A stretch of DNA of 64,000 nt from Planctomycetota bacterium (GTDB lineage Bacteria > Planctomycetota > GCA-2746535), in contig NVWA01000011.1 of NCBI GenBank assembly GCA_002746535.1, forward strand, positions 14,610 to 78,609. Direction: 5' to 3'. The notes under the pieces were generated by a model. That model ran no database searches and was not told the origin of the DNA. It saw only the letters and a program-made list of their open reading frames with translations. A program made the translations under genes and the position numbers. Every line of letters begins with the position of its first letter. The stretch's first letter is position 1. Below, piece by piece: positions 1 to 8,947 of this stretch.

Positions 1-2841
1 ATATACTTGATTGATAAAATTTCAGATGCAAAGAAATTTATTAATATTTTTGGTTATGATAAATCTGACAAGAGATTAATATTTAAAAAGTCCATCGATG
101 TAAATACTCCTGAAGACGTTAAAATTATTATTGTTGATTCAGAATTAGTGTCGTTTCAATTTCCTAAAGAATTACACAATCTTCAGTTCTTTCAATATAG
201 TGTCGATTACGACTATTCTACTAATAAAAATGGATTGCTAAAAATTTCAAAATTTCAATTGGAAGAGACCTTCTTTTTCTTTCATAAGGATCTTGGTTTA
301 AGTGGTGAGACTAAAATGAGCACAAATGGTCTCCCTTTACTGGTTCCCTTATTAGCAGGTGATAAGCATACTTTGTACTTTGAAAATAAAATTAAAATTC
401 AATTGATAAAGAATGTTGTATATGATGAAAAAATTATAGCAAATATTAACATTTCCTTGTCGCAGAAAATTCAGTTAAAGGATAGAGCATTATTCATCCC
501 TCATATTTATAACAAAAATGGAATCATAAAATTTGAATATGATGGCAAGCATCATGAGTATAAACTAAATTATCTTGGTAATGAAACGATCTATTTAGAT
601 AAAATTTCTACAGACCAAATTGTTCAGATTAGTAGTCCTATAGGTGTTGTTGATGGTGCAACAGTATTGGCATATAAAAACAATTCAGGTGGTGATTATA
701 ATATCTTTTTTACCAATGAAAAAGGATTCGTGAGGCTGCCGAAAGGCTGGTGTATCGCCAAAGTCTATCATGCTGATTTTGGTTATTATTTTGCTTCCCA
801 AATAAGCCCTACTAAAAGCATTCAATTGATTCCACCAGTTAAGCTGAATGGCAAAGTTGTATTTCATTATGAAAAAGGTGAAAAGGTTAAATATCTGAGT
901 TATGAGAAAGCAAATCTTGAGGTTTCGAAGATTGTTCCGGATGATTTTATAATATTTAAAGAAGACAAAAGTTTTTCAGCAACTGTTTATAGCCCATTTG
1001 ATAAATCAACAGTCGGAATACTTTTTGATAATGAAGGTGACTACCGTTTTGACATTGTGAAAATGCCTAATAATGCTGATGGTAGCAAACGAGTTGAAAT
1101 CCATATCTATCAGGTTGAATGGCCAACCATAACGTTGAGTAATACCGCGGATAATATTGAAGGTAAATATAAAATAAGAATTATGAATAGTTATAGCGAG
1201 GTTCAGTCAGAAAAAACTATATCTTTTAAAGATGGGTCTACGTTTTTGTTAAAGGATTATGTCAAGGTTGATGATTTTCTTGATGATGTGTTGTTGATAG
1301 ATATCTTAGGCCCCAATCAGTTTTCTGAAGATCTGTTGATAAAAAAAAATGCTTTGCAGAATAGCCAATTAACATTCGAAATGATAGATTTAGATACAAC
1401 GGCTAAATTTAAATTATTAATTGATGGCTTGCCAGTGGTTGACTTTAGTTATGAATATATGATAGAAAAAAATAGTTATGACCTTGGTGATTTAGTCAAA
1501 GGAAGTATTTCAAATCCTGAAGGTTTATTGGAATTAAATAATTTATTTCATGAATATTATCAATTTGATTTTTCTACTAAATCAGGTTTTAAGGGCCAAT
1601 ATTATTGGAATGGCCGTAAAGAATTTAATGAGATAATAATCAACTTATACTCTGAGAAAGTTAATAAGATAAAAATTATTGATGATAGTGGTCAGCCGAT
1701 TACAAATCAGGAATTTAAAATTAGTAAGGTCTTTTTATATGATAAATTACCAAAAATTACGACAGATAAGAATGGACTCGGCTTCTTTAAAGGCAACAGT
1801 GGCTATTATGTGTTGTCAGGCCTAGGTCAAAAAAAACTGATTCATACAGTAGATACAGATGACATATATTTTTCAACTGTAGGCGCCCTAAAATCGATTA
1901 AATTTTATAAAGATAATGTTGCTTATATCCCAAAAAATATACGTATGACGGTGGATGATCGCTATATGGAGCCCACTATTGATATTCACAAAAAAACAAT
2001 CCAAATACCTAAAGATGTCGTTGGGCTTTATGCTATTAAATGTGATGGCCGGTTGGTTGTGAAGTTCTTAAATGATTCTGATGCTGAAATACATGAGAGG
2101 GAGTTAAAATTAATTAAGATTGTTTCTGATGATATAAATGAGAAGCCTGTTGGTAGTATTTCTTATAGCTGGCAGCAAGGTCAATGTACAGGATTAGGAT
2201 TTTACATGAGAAAAGATCTGCATATTGATAAGGATTTATTGGGAACAATAGATTTTTTGATTACCGTATATTCCTATCACCGAAAAAAACTTATGGCATG
2301 TGTTAAACCGCAAAGAAATTTAGTGGGTGCTAATTCAATAGAGCTTTTTTATACAGAGAAGGATTTCGTTTCTATTCATCCCAAAATTAGAACTTGGCTT
2401 ATCAGGACTGCTTTTCAATATGAGATAATAATAAATAATGGAAAAACTAGGATTTGGTTATATGGTGGCAAGAGTATTGAAGAAACTAATATTAATGAGG
2501 ACGTAATCCTTACTGGTGTTGATGATTATTCATATAACCAAATTAAATGCAACTTAGTAAGTGGTGAGATTTATTCGAGTATGTCGAAGATATTGTTGCC
2601 TGTTGCGATTGAAATTTCAGGACCTCATAGTGGCTATTTATCTTTTATTAACACGAAGACTAAAGCGCCCTATATGTTTTTAGAAAAACATCGGTTTAAA
2701 AGATCAACCGTGATCGTCGAAAACTTTCCTGAGGGTTTTGAGCTTATTGTGCAAATACAAACAAATAAAACGACTAAGCATTATTCAAAGCCATTTCGGA
2801 TCGAAAAAGCCCGACAAATTGTTCGAGTTAAAATCCCCTAA
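1..2841 (+). CDS. unknown large beta-rich protein, 5'-truncated by the window edge
   Basis: The frame is open from base 1 with no stop upstream of the first possible TTG at base 7, and there is no ribosome binding site, so the true start probably lies left of the window. At least 944 codons are visible. I do not recognise a named domain. The protein is rich in aromatic and hydrophobic residues alternating with charged ones, as in stacked beta-sandwiches. Around residues 550-610 a stretch containing DDSGQPITNQEF, then TTDKNGLGFFKG, resembles a carboxypeptidase-regulatory or bacterial Ig-like fold (inference). No catalytic motif or membrane helix is evident. It converges with the metallophosphoesterase gene; 67 bases separate the two stops. 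Confidence 0.6.
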   Translation: MYLIDKISDAKKFINIFGYDKSDKRLIFKKSIDVNTPEDVKIIIVDSELVSFQFPKELHNLQFFQYSVDYDYSTNKNGLLKISKFQLEETFFFFHKDLGLSGETKMSTNGLPLLVPLLAGDKHTLYFENKIKIQLIKNVVYDEKIIANINISLSQKIQLKDRALFIPHIYNKNGIIKFEYDGKHHEYKLNYLGNETIYLDKISTDQIVQISSPIGVVDGATVLAYKNNSGGDYNIFFTNEKGFVRLPKGWCIAKVYHADFGYYFASQISPTKSIQLIPPVKLNGKVVFHYEKGEKVKYLSYEKANLEVSKIVPDDFIIFKEDKSFSATVYSPFDKSTVGILFDNEGDYRFDIVKMPNNADGSKRVEIHIYQVEWPTITLSNTADNIEGKYKIRIMNSYSEVQSEKTISFKDGSTFLLKDYVKVDDFLDDVLLIDILGPNQFSEDLLIKKNALQNSQLTFEMIDLDTTAKFKLLIDGLPVVDFSYEYMIEKNSYDLGDLVKGSISNPEGLLELNNLFHEYYQFDFSTKSGFKGQYYWNGRKEFNEIIINLYSEKVNKIKIIDDSGQPITNQEFKISKVFLYDKLPKITTDKNGLGFFKGNSGYYVLSGLGQKKLIHTVDTDDIYFSTVGALKSIKFYKDNVAYIPKNIRMTVDDRYMEPTIDIHKKTIQIPKDVVGLYAIKCDGRLVVKFLNDSDAEIHERELKLIKIVSDDINEKPVGSISYSWQQGQCTGLGFYMRKDLHIDKDLLGTIDFLITVYSYHRKKLMACVKPQRNLVGANSIELFYTEKDFVSIHPKIRTWLIRTAFQYEIIINNGKTRIWLYGGKSIEETNINEDVILTGVDDYSYNQIKCNLVSGEIYSSMSKILLPVAIEISGPHSGYLSFINTKTKAPYMFLEKHRFKRSTVIVENFPEGFELIVQIQTNKTTKHYSKPFRIEKARQIVRVKIP

Positions 2842-2847
2842 CCTTGC

Positions 2848-2868
2848 TTAGCTTATCTCATAAGCTAA
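2848..2868. terminator. hairpin between convergent genes
   Basis: A perfect 9-bp inverted repeat, TTAGCTTAT / ATAAGCTAA with a CTC loop, begins 7 bases after the stop of the left gene. No clear T-run follows on either strand, so it is only a weak candidate for a bidirectional terminator. Confidence 0.35.
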
Positions 2869-2908
2869 CAATCAATTCAAGAGTAATTAAATAATGCCGC
2901 TTAGTTTC

Positions 2909-4933
2909 TTATTTAGACAATAAAAGTGGACTCAAGAGATTTAACTTTTTATTCTCTTGTTGTCTGTCTTTTATCCCAGAGCTTAAATCAACTTTAGTTT
3001 GAAGCTTTTCTTTTTGAATAAACTCTTCGAGAATTCCTGGTGTTATTTTTTTACAAGGTAGCAGTAAAATGTATTGATTTTCGTTTTCTTGAAATCTTAT
3101 AGCAATACCCAAATTTGAAATATTATCTTTCTTAAAGTCTGTTATAGATCCCATTGAATTTAATATTCTTGTGAAATTAGTAACAACTCGAGATCCTATT
3201 CTTGGATTGTATAAGCGATCAACTAAACCATTTCTAACAAAATAACCTCTGTCTACATCTTCGAAGGTGTCGAAATAAAAATTAATGTTTTTATATATTG
3301 CGGCTGCTAATAATGATTCTGCGACTCTATTAGCGATTAATAAGTCATCTGTAAATGTCTCGGCTGGATTCATACCACTGACCTTAACCAAACAAGAAAT
3401 ATCAAGTGAATGCTCATTGGCAAATTTATCAATTTCTTCAATTGAATCTAAGGGATCTATATCTGATGGAATTCGAAAGGCGACGCCATTAATTAGATCT
3501 CTGATTTGATGATTTTCCCAAGTTTCTTTTAATTCTGAAAGGTCTTCAGCTACATAACCGTGGTGTATAAAATGATTGAAATGTTTGCCTACTATTATCT
3601 TGTTTTCAAATCCACTTAAACTTGATAAAGTAATATTCGGTATTCCCATTTGCTTTAATTCTTTTAATTTTGGCAAATATGCTTCTATTTGATTTGCTTT
3701 TAATACGGCCTCCCAACTGTTAACTAGCGTTGAATACTCCAATAAATGTGTGATTCCCTTTTCGTCCGGAATACCATAGCTGTAGACGTTAAACCTAAAA
3801 CCTAATTCTTTAAAGATTTCCATCCGCCTTCTTTTTTCCGAGCAATACAAATCATGGAGAGGTATGCGAAGTTTTTGAATACCCATTTCAAGCATTGCTA
3901 GCAGGGGATAATCGTTACGGACAAACTTTCTTTCAAATTCATCAATGGCACCACTTGCCGATATTTCCCGATTTTCACACCAGGGCTTTTTCAGATCTAA
4001 GCCAATTGAAATGGAATGATTGTTTTTAGAATGAAGCGGTTCAATTGTAGAGAACACATCCTTTTCTTGAGATGTTTGCGTGGCGCCATAGGTTCTGTAG
4101 TTATAACAGATATGGCCATCGCCATATACCTTTACAAGAAAGAAACCTAGTTTAGCCGTATCATTGCGACCACCTTGATCACCAGGATTGATGGCATTTA
4201 GTTCACTGTAATCATGCCGCACAAAACTTGTTGAAGGTAAAATATAAAAGCTTGTCTTGTCGATTTTGTTATAAAAATAATTATGAACATGACCAGCAAA
4301 GATTGCTTCAACTTTATATTGTTGCAAAAGTTGCATTAACCACGAACGTGATGGTTCATCAATATTATCGTAGTTTCCATTTTCATTTGGTTCTTTTATA
4401 AATAGCGGATAATGGGTATGCATGAAGATTCTTTTGTGTGAATTGGTTTCCAATTCTTTCTCTAGCCAGTTTTTATGAATTTCTTCTTCAGGCAAACCAG
4501 AGTTAAAGAGCTGGGCATTTATGCCGATGAACTGACATTTTCCTTTTTCAAAAGAAAAATAATCCTTGCCGAATAATTTTTGATACGTTTTTAAATATTG
4601 TTGATTAATGGTTCCGGCCGGCATCCAGTCAACCGGCTTATCACCAATGTCGTGATTACCAGGCACAAGGTGTAAAGGTGACTCGATACCTTGATACAAT
4701 TCTTTGAACTGTTCTGCCGCGGTTTCAAAATACGGATGGGCCGGAACCGGATTAATAAAATCTCCTAAATGAATTACAAAATCGGGATTCAGTTTGTTAA
4801 TTTGTTCGATCACATAATTTGATCTACCATTTGAAAGCTTGTTGCACTCATATGGTGAAGTCGACTCTGTATCTGATTGGTTCATATGCGAGTCTGCCAC
4901 TAAGGCGAATTGAAATAATAATTCTGAAGTCAT
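2909..4933 (-). CDS. calcineurin-like metallophosphoesterase with unassigned C-terminal domain
   Basis: The N-terminal 250 residues carry the full metal-ligand set of the calcineurin-like phosphoesterase family: D14-x-H16, GD at 57-58, GNHD at 92-95, HTH at 172-174 and GHVH at 214-217. Such enzymes hydrolyse phosphomono- or diesters with a two-metal centre. Residues from about 310 to 640 form a second, separate region with repeated patterns such as MGIQKLRIPLH and MGIPNITLSSLS that suggest a TIM barrel (inference); I cannot name it. There is no signal peptide, so a cytoplasmic location is likely. It is divergently transcribed from the IclR-type regulator with a 92-base gap, so it may be a target of that regulator. 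Confidence 0.8.
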   Translation of the reverse strand: MTSELLFQFALVADSHMNQSDTESTSPYECNKLSNGRSNYVIEQINKLNPDFVIHLGDFINPVPAHPYFETAAEQFKELYQGIESPLHLVPGNHDIGDKPVDWMPAGTINQQYLKTYQKLFGKDYFSFEKGKCQFIGINAQLFNSGLPEEEIHKNWLEKELETNSHKRIFMHTHYPLFIKEPNENGNYDNIDEPSRSWLMQLLQQYKVEAIFAGHVHNYFYNKIDKTSFYILPSTSFVRHDYSELNAINPGDQGGRNDTAKLGFFLVKVYGDGHICYNYRTYGATQTSQEKDVFSTIEPLHSKNNHSISIGLDLKKPWCENREISASGAIDEFERKFVRNDYPLLAMLEMGIQKLRIPLHDLYCSEKRRRMEIFKELGFRFNVYSYGIPDEKGITHLLEYSTLVNSWEAVLKANQIEAYLPKLKELKQMGIPNITLSSLSGFENKIIVGKHFNHFIHHGYVAEDLSELKETWENHQIRDLINGVAFRIPSDIDPLDSIEEIDKFANEHSLDISCLVKVSGMNPAETFTDDLLIANRVAESLLAAAIYKNINFYFDTFEDVDRGYFVRNGLVDRLYNPRIGSRVVTNFTRILNSMGSITDFKKDNISNLGIAIRFQENENQYILLLPCKKITPGILEEFIQKEKLQTKVDLSSGIKDRQQENKKLNLLSPLLLSK

Positions 4934-4995
4934 ATCTTTTTCCCATGAATTTAATAGAATATCATAAAGTCCTATTTATAAAATAAAAGGCTTAT

Positions 4996-5010
4996 ATATA
5001 ATACTTATAT
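4996..5010. promoter_or_regulatory. candidate operator overlapping the regulator's -10 box
   Basis: ATATAA-TAC-TTATAT is a perfect 6-bp dyad with a 3-base centre. It overlaps a consensus-like TATAAT at 4997-5002, about 24 bases before the start codon of the IclR-type gene and within the divergent intergenic region. Autoregulation through this site is inference; the -35 region is poor. Confidence 0.3.
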
Positions 5011-5025
5011 TTATTGGAGAAGAGA

Positions 5026-5796
5026 ATGCCAACATCAATTGCACCGGCTTTAATAGAAGGTCTGAGAATTCTAGAATTAGCGGCCACCCACGAAGAACCC
5101 CTACACTTCGAAGACTTGTGTAATCAATTGGATCTATCAAGAAGCTCTGTTAGCCGGGTAGTAAAGTCTTTAGTATCGATAGGTTTTCTAAAGCAAGGCA
5201 TAGGTAAAAGAGGAGGTTATACTCCAGGTTTACGTATGTTGACTATGCTGAAGTCGTGTGATAATGATTTGATTTTAGTTAATAACATCAATGATATTCT
5301 TTATGAGTTGTGTGAGAAATTAAATGCCTCGATACAAATGTCTATGTTTGATCCGCAGAGGATTGCGGTTAATGTTTTGTGCAATGCCGTTATAGAAACA
5401 ACACCTTTCGTCGTTGGTCCTGGTGATGAAAGATTGACCACTAGCTGCCATCGGCATGCAGGAGCGATTGTACTATTGGCTAATTTATCAGAAGAAAACA
5501 AGGAGCGATTACTTAATAAATGTACATGGCAAAAAAAGACGGAAAAGACTCTTCATACGAGAGCTCAACTTGAAAAGAAACTTAAAATTGTGCAAGCAAA
5601 AGGTTATTGTTTAGATGAAGAGGAATACGCACCTTTATTTTATAGAGTTTCAATTGCTTTATTTAATAGGGATAAATCAAAGCTATATAGTCTTTGCGCT
5701 TCGTGGTTTGCAGCAGGTTTAAAGAAAAGACGCGTTGAAGAAATTAAATCTGCACTAATTCTGGCCAAACATGAACTTGAAAAATTGCCGCTGTAG
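5026..5796 (+). CDS. IclR family transcriptional regulator
   Basis: IclR-family regulators have an N-terminal winged helix-turn-helix and a C-terminal ligand-binding domain, and usually control neighbouring catabolic genes. Here residues 5-60 form the winged helix (LDLSRSSVSRVVKSL is the recognition segment). The remainder, about 190 residues, fits the effector domain, including a TSCHRHAGA stretch near residue 140. The length of 256 is normal for the family. I chose the ATG at 5026 rather than the in-frame TTG at 5014 because GGAGAAGAG lies immediately before the ATG, and the TTG would overlap that site. Its neighbours are a sulfatase, an FAD oxidoreductase and a metallophosphoesterase, so control of carbohydrate or sulfate-ester breakdown is plausible. 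Confidence 0.9.
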   Translation: MPTSIAPALIEGLRILELAATHEEPLHFEDLCNQLDLSRSSVSRVVKSLVSIGFLKQGIGKRGGYTPGLRMLTMLKSCDNDLILVNNINDILYELCEKLNASIQMSMFDPQRIAVNVLCNAVIETTPFVVGPGDERLTTSCHRHAGAIVLLANLSEENKERLLNKCTWQKKTEKTLHTRAQLEKKLKIVQAKGYCLDEEEYAPLFYRVSIALFNRDKSKLYSLCASWFAAGLKKRRVEEIKSALILAKHELEKLPL

Positions 5797-5825
5797 ATTA
5801 ATTTTGAGAATGCGAAGGGACAAAA

Positions 5826-7214
5826 TTATATAAAAACATTGTCGCCCATGGCTTCATGCCATGCTCTTGTTTCTTCGTACAATGACTTTAAAAGCTCTTT
5901 ATTAGTAGGATATTGAGCAATGTTTTTCATCTCATTAGGATCTAAAGTTAGATCAAAGAGTTCGTCAGCGTCATTAGGTGTATAAACATATTTATGAGTT
6001 TTAGTTACAGCCATGCGCCTTGTGGTAGGCGGATTAAAATTGCCATCGTACATTCCAAATATTGTTCTTTCAGGTGATTCAATGTTTGATTCAATAAATG
6101 GTTTTAAAGAAATGCCATCAAACTCATTTGGAATTTTTATGTCTGCATAATCTAATATGGTTGGAAGTATGTCAAGGTGGCTGACAGGATTTTTAAATCG
6201 ATAACCTGAATCACCAATACCTTTAATGACGAGGGGCGTTCGAACAGCTTGTTCGTACATTTCCATTTTTTGATACATTGAATGTTGTCCCATATGGTCA
6301 CCGTGATCTGAATGAAAAACACAAATAGTTGAATCTAAAATGTTCATGTCTTCAAGTTTGTTTATCATCTTACCTAAACATTTATCAGCAAGGTGTACAA
6401 GCGCTAAATGTGCTGACCATGTTTTACGCCAATCTTTTTCTGTTAAACCCTCCGCTAATTGAGCAGGAACACTTTTGCGTCTTGAAATTGGTTCACCAGA
6501 AGCTGGTTGACCAATATAGGGCGGTAATTCAATTTTATCGGGATCAAAAAGATTTTTATATTCTTCAGGAACCCATAGAGGGGGGTGAGGTGCCCAAAGA
6601 TTTACAAATAATGCAAAAGGTTCTTGAGGGGTATTATCCAAAAAATTAAGAGCTGCTTGTGTGAAAAAGGCATCTTTGTAATCCTCTGTCTCTCCTGGCC
6701 AAGGGCCAGTATTTGTGTTAGAAAATCTAGTAGGTACGGGATCACCATTTTCACGATCTTCCAAACAAGGGCTCAGATAAGGCTCTCGTAATTCCTTTGC
6801 ATTTAAATCGATATCTTTTTTTAAACAGTATTCATCATGTTCTTCCACTCCAACCCAAGTCTTAAAATTCACACGTTCTTTGATATCTGGCTTGACGCGA
6901 ACGTGATGTACACCTACATGGCCCACTGTATATCCCGCTTCTGATAAATACTGGTGAATGGGTTTATGATTTTGAGGTTCTACACCTTCACGTTTATTGA
7001 TGGTGATACCATTTTTGAGAGGATACAGCCCCGTTGAAAAAGATGTCCGTGCCGGAACGCATAATGGGCACACATTGTAGGCCCGTTCAAACGCTACACC
7101 TTTAGTAGCCAACATGTTCAAATTGGGTGTTACTTCAATTCCACATTGAACCATGTTTAGACTATCAGCTCTTTGATGATCTGTAACGACATAAAGTAGA
7201 TTAGGTCTTACCAT
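5826..7214 (-). CDS. type I sulfatase
   Basis: Arylsulfatase-superfamily enzyme expected to cleave sulfate esters from carbohydrates. The nucleophile motif C52-VPAR within CPLCVPARTSFSTG matches the C-x-P-x-R signature whose Cys is converted to formylglycine. Metal-ligand positions are seen at D12 (TDHQ, where many relatives have TDDQ), H210 in APHPP, and D303-H304 in HSDHGDHMGQ. The length of 462 is typical. There is no signal peptide, unlike most polysaccharide sulfatases, so it probably acts in the cytoplasm and needs a cytosolic maturase. AAAGGA precedes the start. It lies 40 bases downstream of the FAD oxidoreductase and is likely co-transcribed with it; it converges on the IclR-type gene. 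Confidence 0.92.
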   Translation of the reverse strand: MVRPNLLYVVTDHQRADSLNMVQCGIEVTPNLNMLATKGVAFERAYNVCPLCVPARTSFSTGLYPLKNGITINKREGVEPQNHKPIHQYLSEAGYTVGHVGVHHVRVKPDIKERVNFKTWVGVEEHDEYCLKKDIDLNAKELREPYLSPCLEDRENGDPVPTRFSNTNTGPWPGETEDYKDAFFTQAALNFLDNTPQEPFALFVNLWAPHPPLWVPEEYKNLFDPDKIELPPYIGQPASGEPISRRKSVPAQLAEGLTEKDWRKTWSAHLALVHLADKCLGKMINKLEDMNILDSTICVFHSDHGDHMGQHSMYQKMEMYEQAVRTPLVIKGIGDSGYRFKNPVSHLDILPTILDYADIKIPNEFDGISLKPFIESNIESPERTIFGMYDGNFNPPTTRRMAVTKTHKYVYTPNDADELFDLTLDPNEMKNIAQYPTNKELLKSLYEETRAWHEAMGDNVFI

Positions 7215-7254
7215 AGAGCGTTCCTTTTTGTATAGGCCTAATTAATATTTTTAT

Positions 7255-8586
7255 TTAAAAAGCTAAAGGTTCATCCATGTAGCCAATTTCTTTTCTTACT
7301 ATTTCCCCGGGAACAGTTGACACATTCTGGTTGCTTTCTTTGGCAATAGCGGTGGCTATCCCGGCGGCTTCACCCACCATATGCATTGTTGCCATAACTC
7401 TTATCGCGGCATGAGCTTCAAAAGATGAAGATAATGCGCGGCAAGCTACCAATAGATTCTGTGGTCCATTTTTAGGCTGTAAGCACCTGTAGGGAATTTC
7501 ATAAAATTGTTTTGGAACTAAAGATTCTTTAATTTTGCCGATACCATTTTGCGTTTCATTTGATTTGCCTGAGGGAGGATGGATATCTATAAAGTAACCA
7601 CTTCTGGCGATTCCATCTTCAAATCGAGCACCTTCTATAATATCCTCTTTTGAGATTTCGTATTTACCGATTATGCGCCTTGTTTCTCTTACGCCTATTT
7701 GTACTCCCATTGTTTCAATGTAGGCATTTTTAAACCATGGGACTTCTTTGCATACCCAATCAGAAAAATATTTTGCTTGTCGCCGACCTTCTTGTTCGGC
7801 TTCACTGAGGTCTTTGCTGCTTAAACCTGATTTTAAGGGAATGCGAGTCATGTTAAAATGTAATGAGTTCTTTCTGGGGTAATCATAAAACTGAACCCAT
7901 GGTTTGAAATCATAATCTAGTCGACCTTCTTCTTGAGCGTTGACAAAATATTCTGTTACTCTTTTTCTTGCTTGCCTTAACCCTTCATTCATTAGTTGGT
8001 CTTTATCAATCCCACCCATTCTAAACATTAATGTCATCGGTTGGCAAAGTTGATCTTCAGTTCTACCAAATGAAAATTCGACATTGCATTTATCAGCTAA
8101 GTCAGCATCACCGGTGGAATCAATGAAAGAATGGGACTCAATGGTTTCAATGGAGTTTTTTGTAATGACTCGGATAGAGTCTATATAGTTATCAGCAACT
8201 TTTGCATCTAAAAGTCTCGAGTGAAATAAAACATTTACGTTAGCTTCTTTAAGTAAATTGTCATATAAAATTCTTAATTGAGTTTCATCAAAAGCATCAT
8301 AGTAGGCCTCATGATCAGCAGCAAATTTGCATCTGATGACGGCGTTTTCTTTTCTTAGGCCATCTAACACATCTTTAAATACACCCTCTACTAGGTCTCC
8401 GGCTTGACCTGTTTCTTGATTGACATAGCAGTTGCCGGCAAAAGGGTTTACCAAACCTGCTGTTGCCATGCCACCTGCGAAACCATATTTCTCAATCAAT
8501 AAAGTATTGTTGCCTAGCCGACCTGACTTTATGGCGGCGGCAACGCCAGCGGGACCTGCCCCTATTATAACCGTATCGTATTTCAT
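7255..8586 (-). CDS. FAD-dependent oxidoreductase (FAD_oxidored family)
   Basis: The N-terminus has a Rossmann dinucleotide motif, G9-AGPAG-14, an acidic end of the second strand (LIEKYGFAGG) and the family's MATAGLVNP segment. A second conserved segment, IDSTGDADLA, lies near residue 160. The length of 443 is normal. In Lentisphaerota and Planctomycetota these proteins occur in large numbers within carbohydrate clusters, but their substrates are mostly unknown (family knowledge). There is no signal peptide. It is the first gene of a two-gene unit with the sulfatase and is divergent from the secreted GH123-like gene across 361 bases. Confidence 0.88.
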   Translation of the reverse strand: MKYDTVIIGAGPAGVAAAIKSGRLGNNTLLIEKYGFAGGMATAGLVNPFAGNCYVNQETGQAGDLVEGVFKDVLDGLRKENAVIRCKFAADHEAYYDAFDETQLRILYDNLLKEANVNVLFHSRLLDAKVADNYIDSIRVITKNSIETIESHSFIDSTGDADLADKCNVEFSFGRTEDQLCQPMTLMFRMGGIDKDQLMNEGLRQARKRVTEYFVNAQEEGRLDYDFKPWVQFYDYPRKNSLHFNMTRIPLKSGLSSKDLSEAEQEGRRQAKYFSDWVCKEVPWFKNAYIETMGVQIGVRETRRIIGKYEISKEDIIEGARFEDGIARSGYFIDIHPPSGKSNETQNGIGKIKESLVPKQFYEIPYRCLQPKNGPQNLLVACRALSSSFEAHAAIRVMATMHMVGEAAGIATAIAKESNQNVSTVPGEIVRKEIGYMDEPLAF

Positions 8587-8947
8587 TCATTTTCCCATGC
8601 ATATCTAAAATATAAACTATATATAAAATATACTAAAAGTATATTTTGAAGTGTTATTATAAAAACCTTTTATGTAAATAAATGTGGCTTAAATTGCTAT
8701 AACCCCTTATATATGCCCATCTATTGACTATTATTTTCCTAGCGTAAACGACGAAACAAAAAAATAAGTTGGTGGAAAATAATTAAGTTTGAATATTTAA
8801 AAACATACAGTAGGATTATTAATGTACACTAATATGTCGCCTCATGGCTTTTCTCCAAAGTCGCATACCCCATTAACTCCAGTTTGTAACCTCTATTCAA
8901 CTTAAGAATATTGTGTTTACCATTCATATTTAAAAAGGATTAGTTCT
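8587..8947. promoter_or_regulatory. divergent intergenic region
   Basis: These 361 AT-rich bases separate the divergent FAD oxidoreductase and GH123-like genes and should hold promoters for both. The only structure I can point to is the dyad at 8625-8647. On the plus strand AAGGAT lies about 9 bases before the ATG at 8948 and supports that start. No RNA gene is visible. Confidence 0.5.
8625..8647. promoter_or_regulatory. candidate operator dyad upstream of the FAD oxidoreductase
   Basis: Perfect 10-bp arms, AAAATATACT and AGTATATTTT, are separated by AAA and lie 39 bases upstream of the minus-strand start codon at 8586, where a promoter would be. A regulator site, perhaps for the IclR-type protein, is possible. 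The sequence differs from the dyad in front of the regulator itself, so no shared motif can be claimed. Confidence 0.35.
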
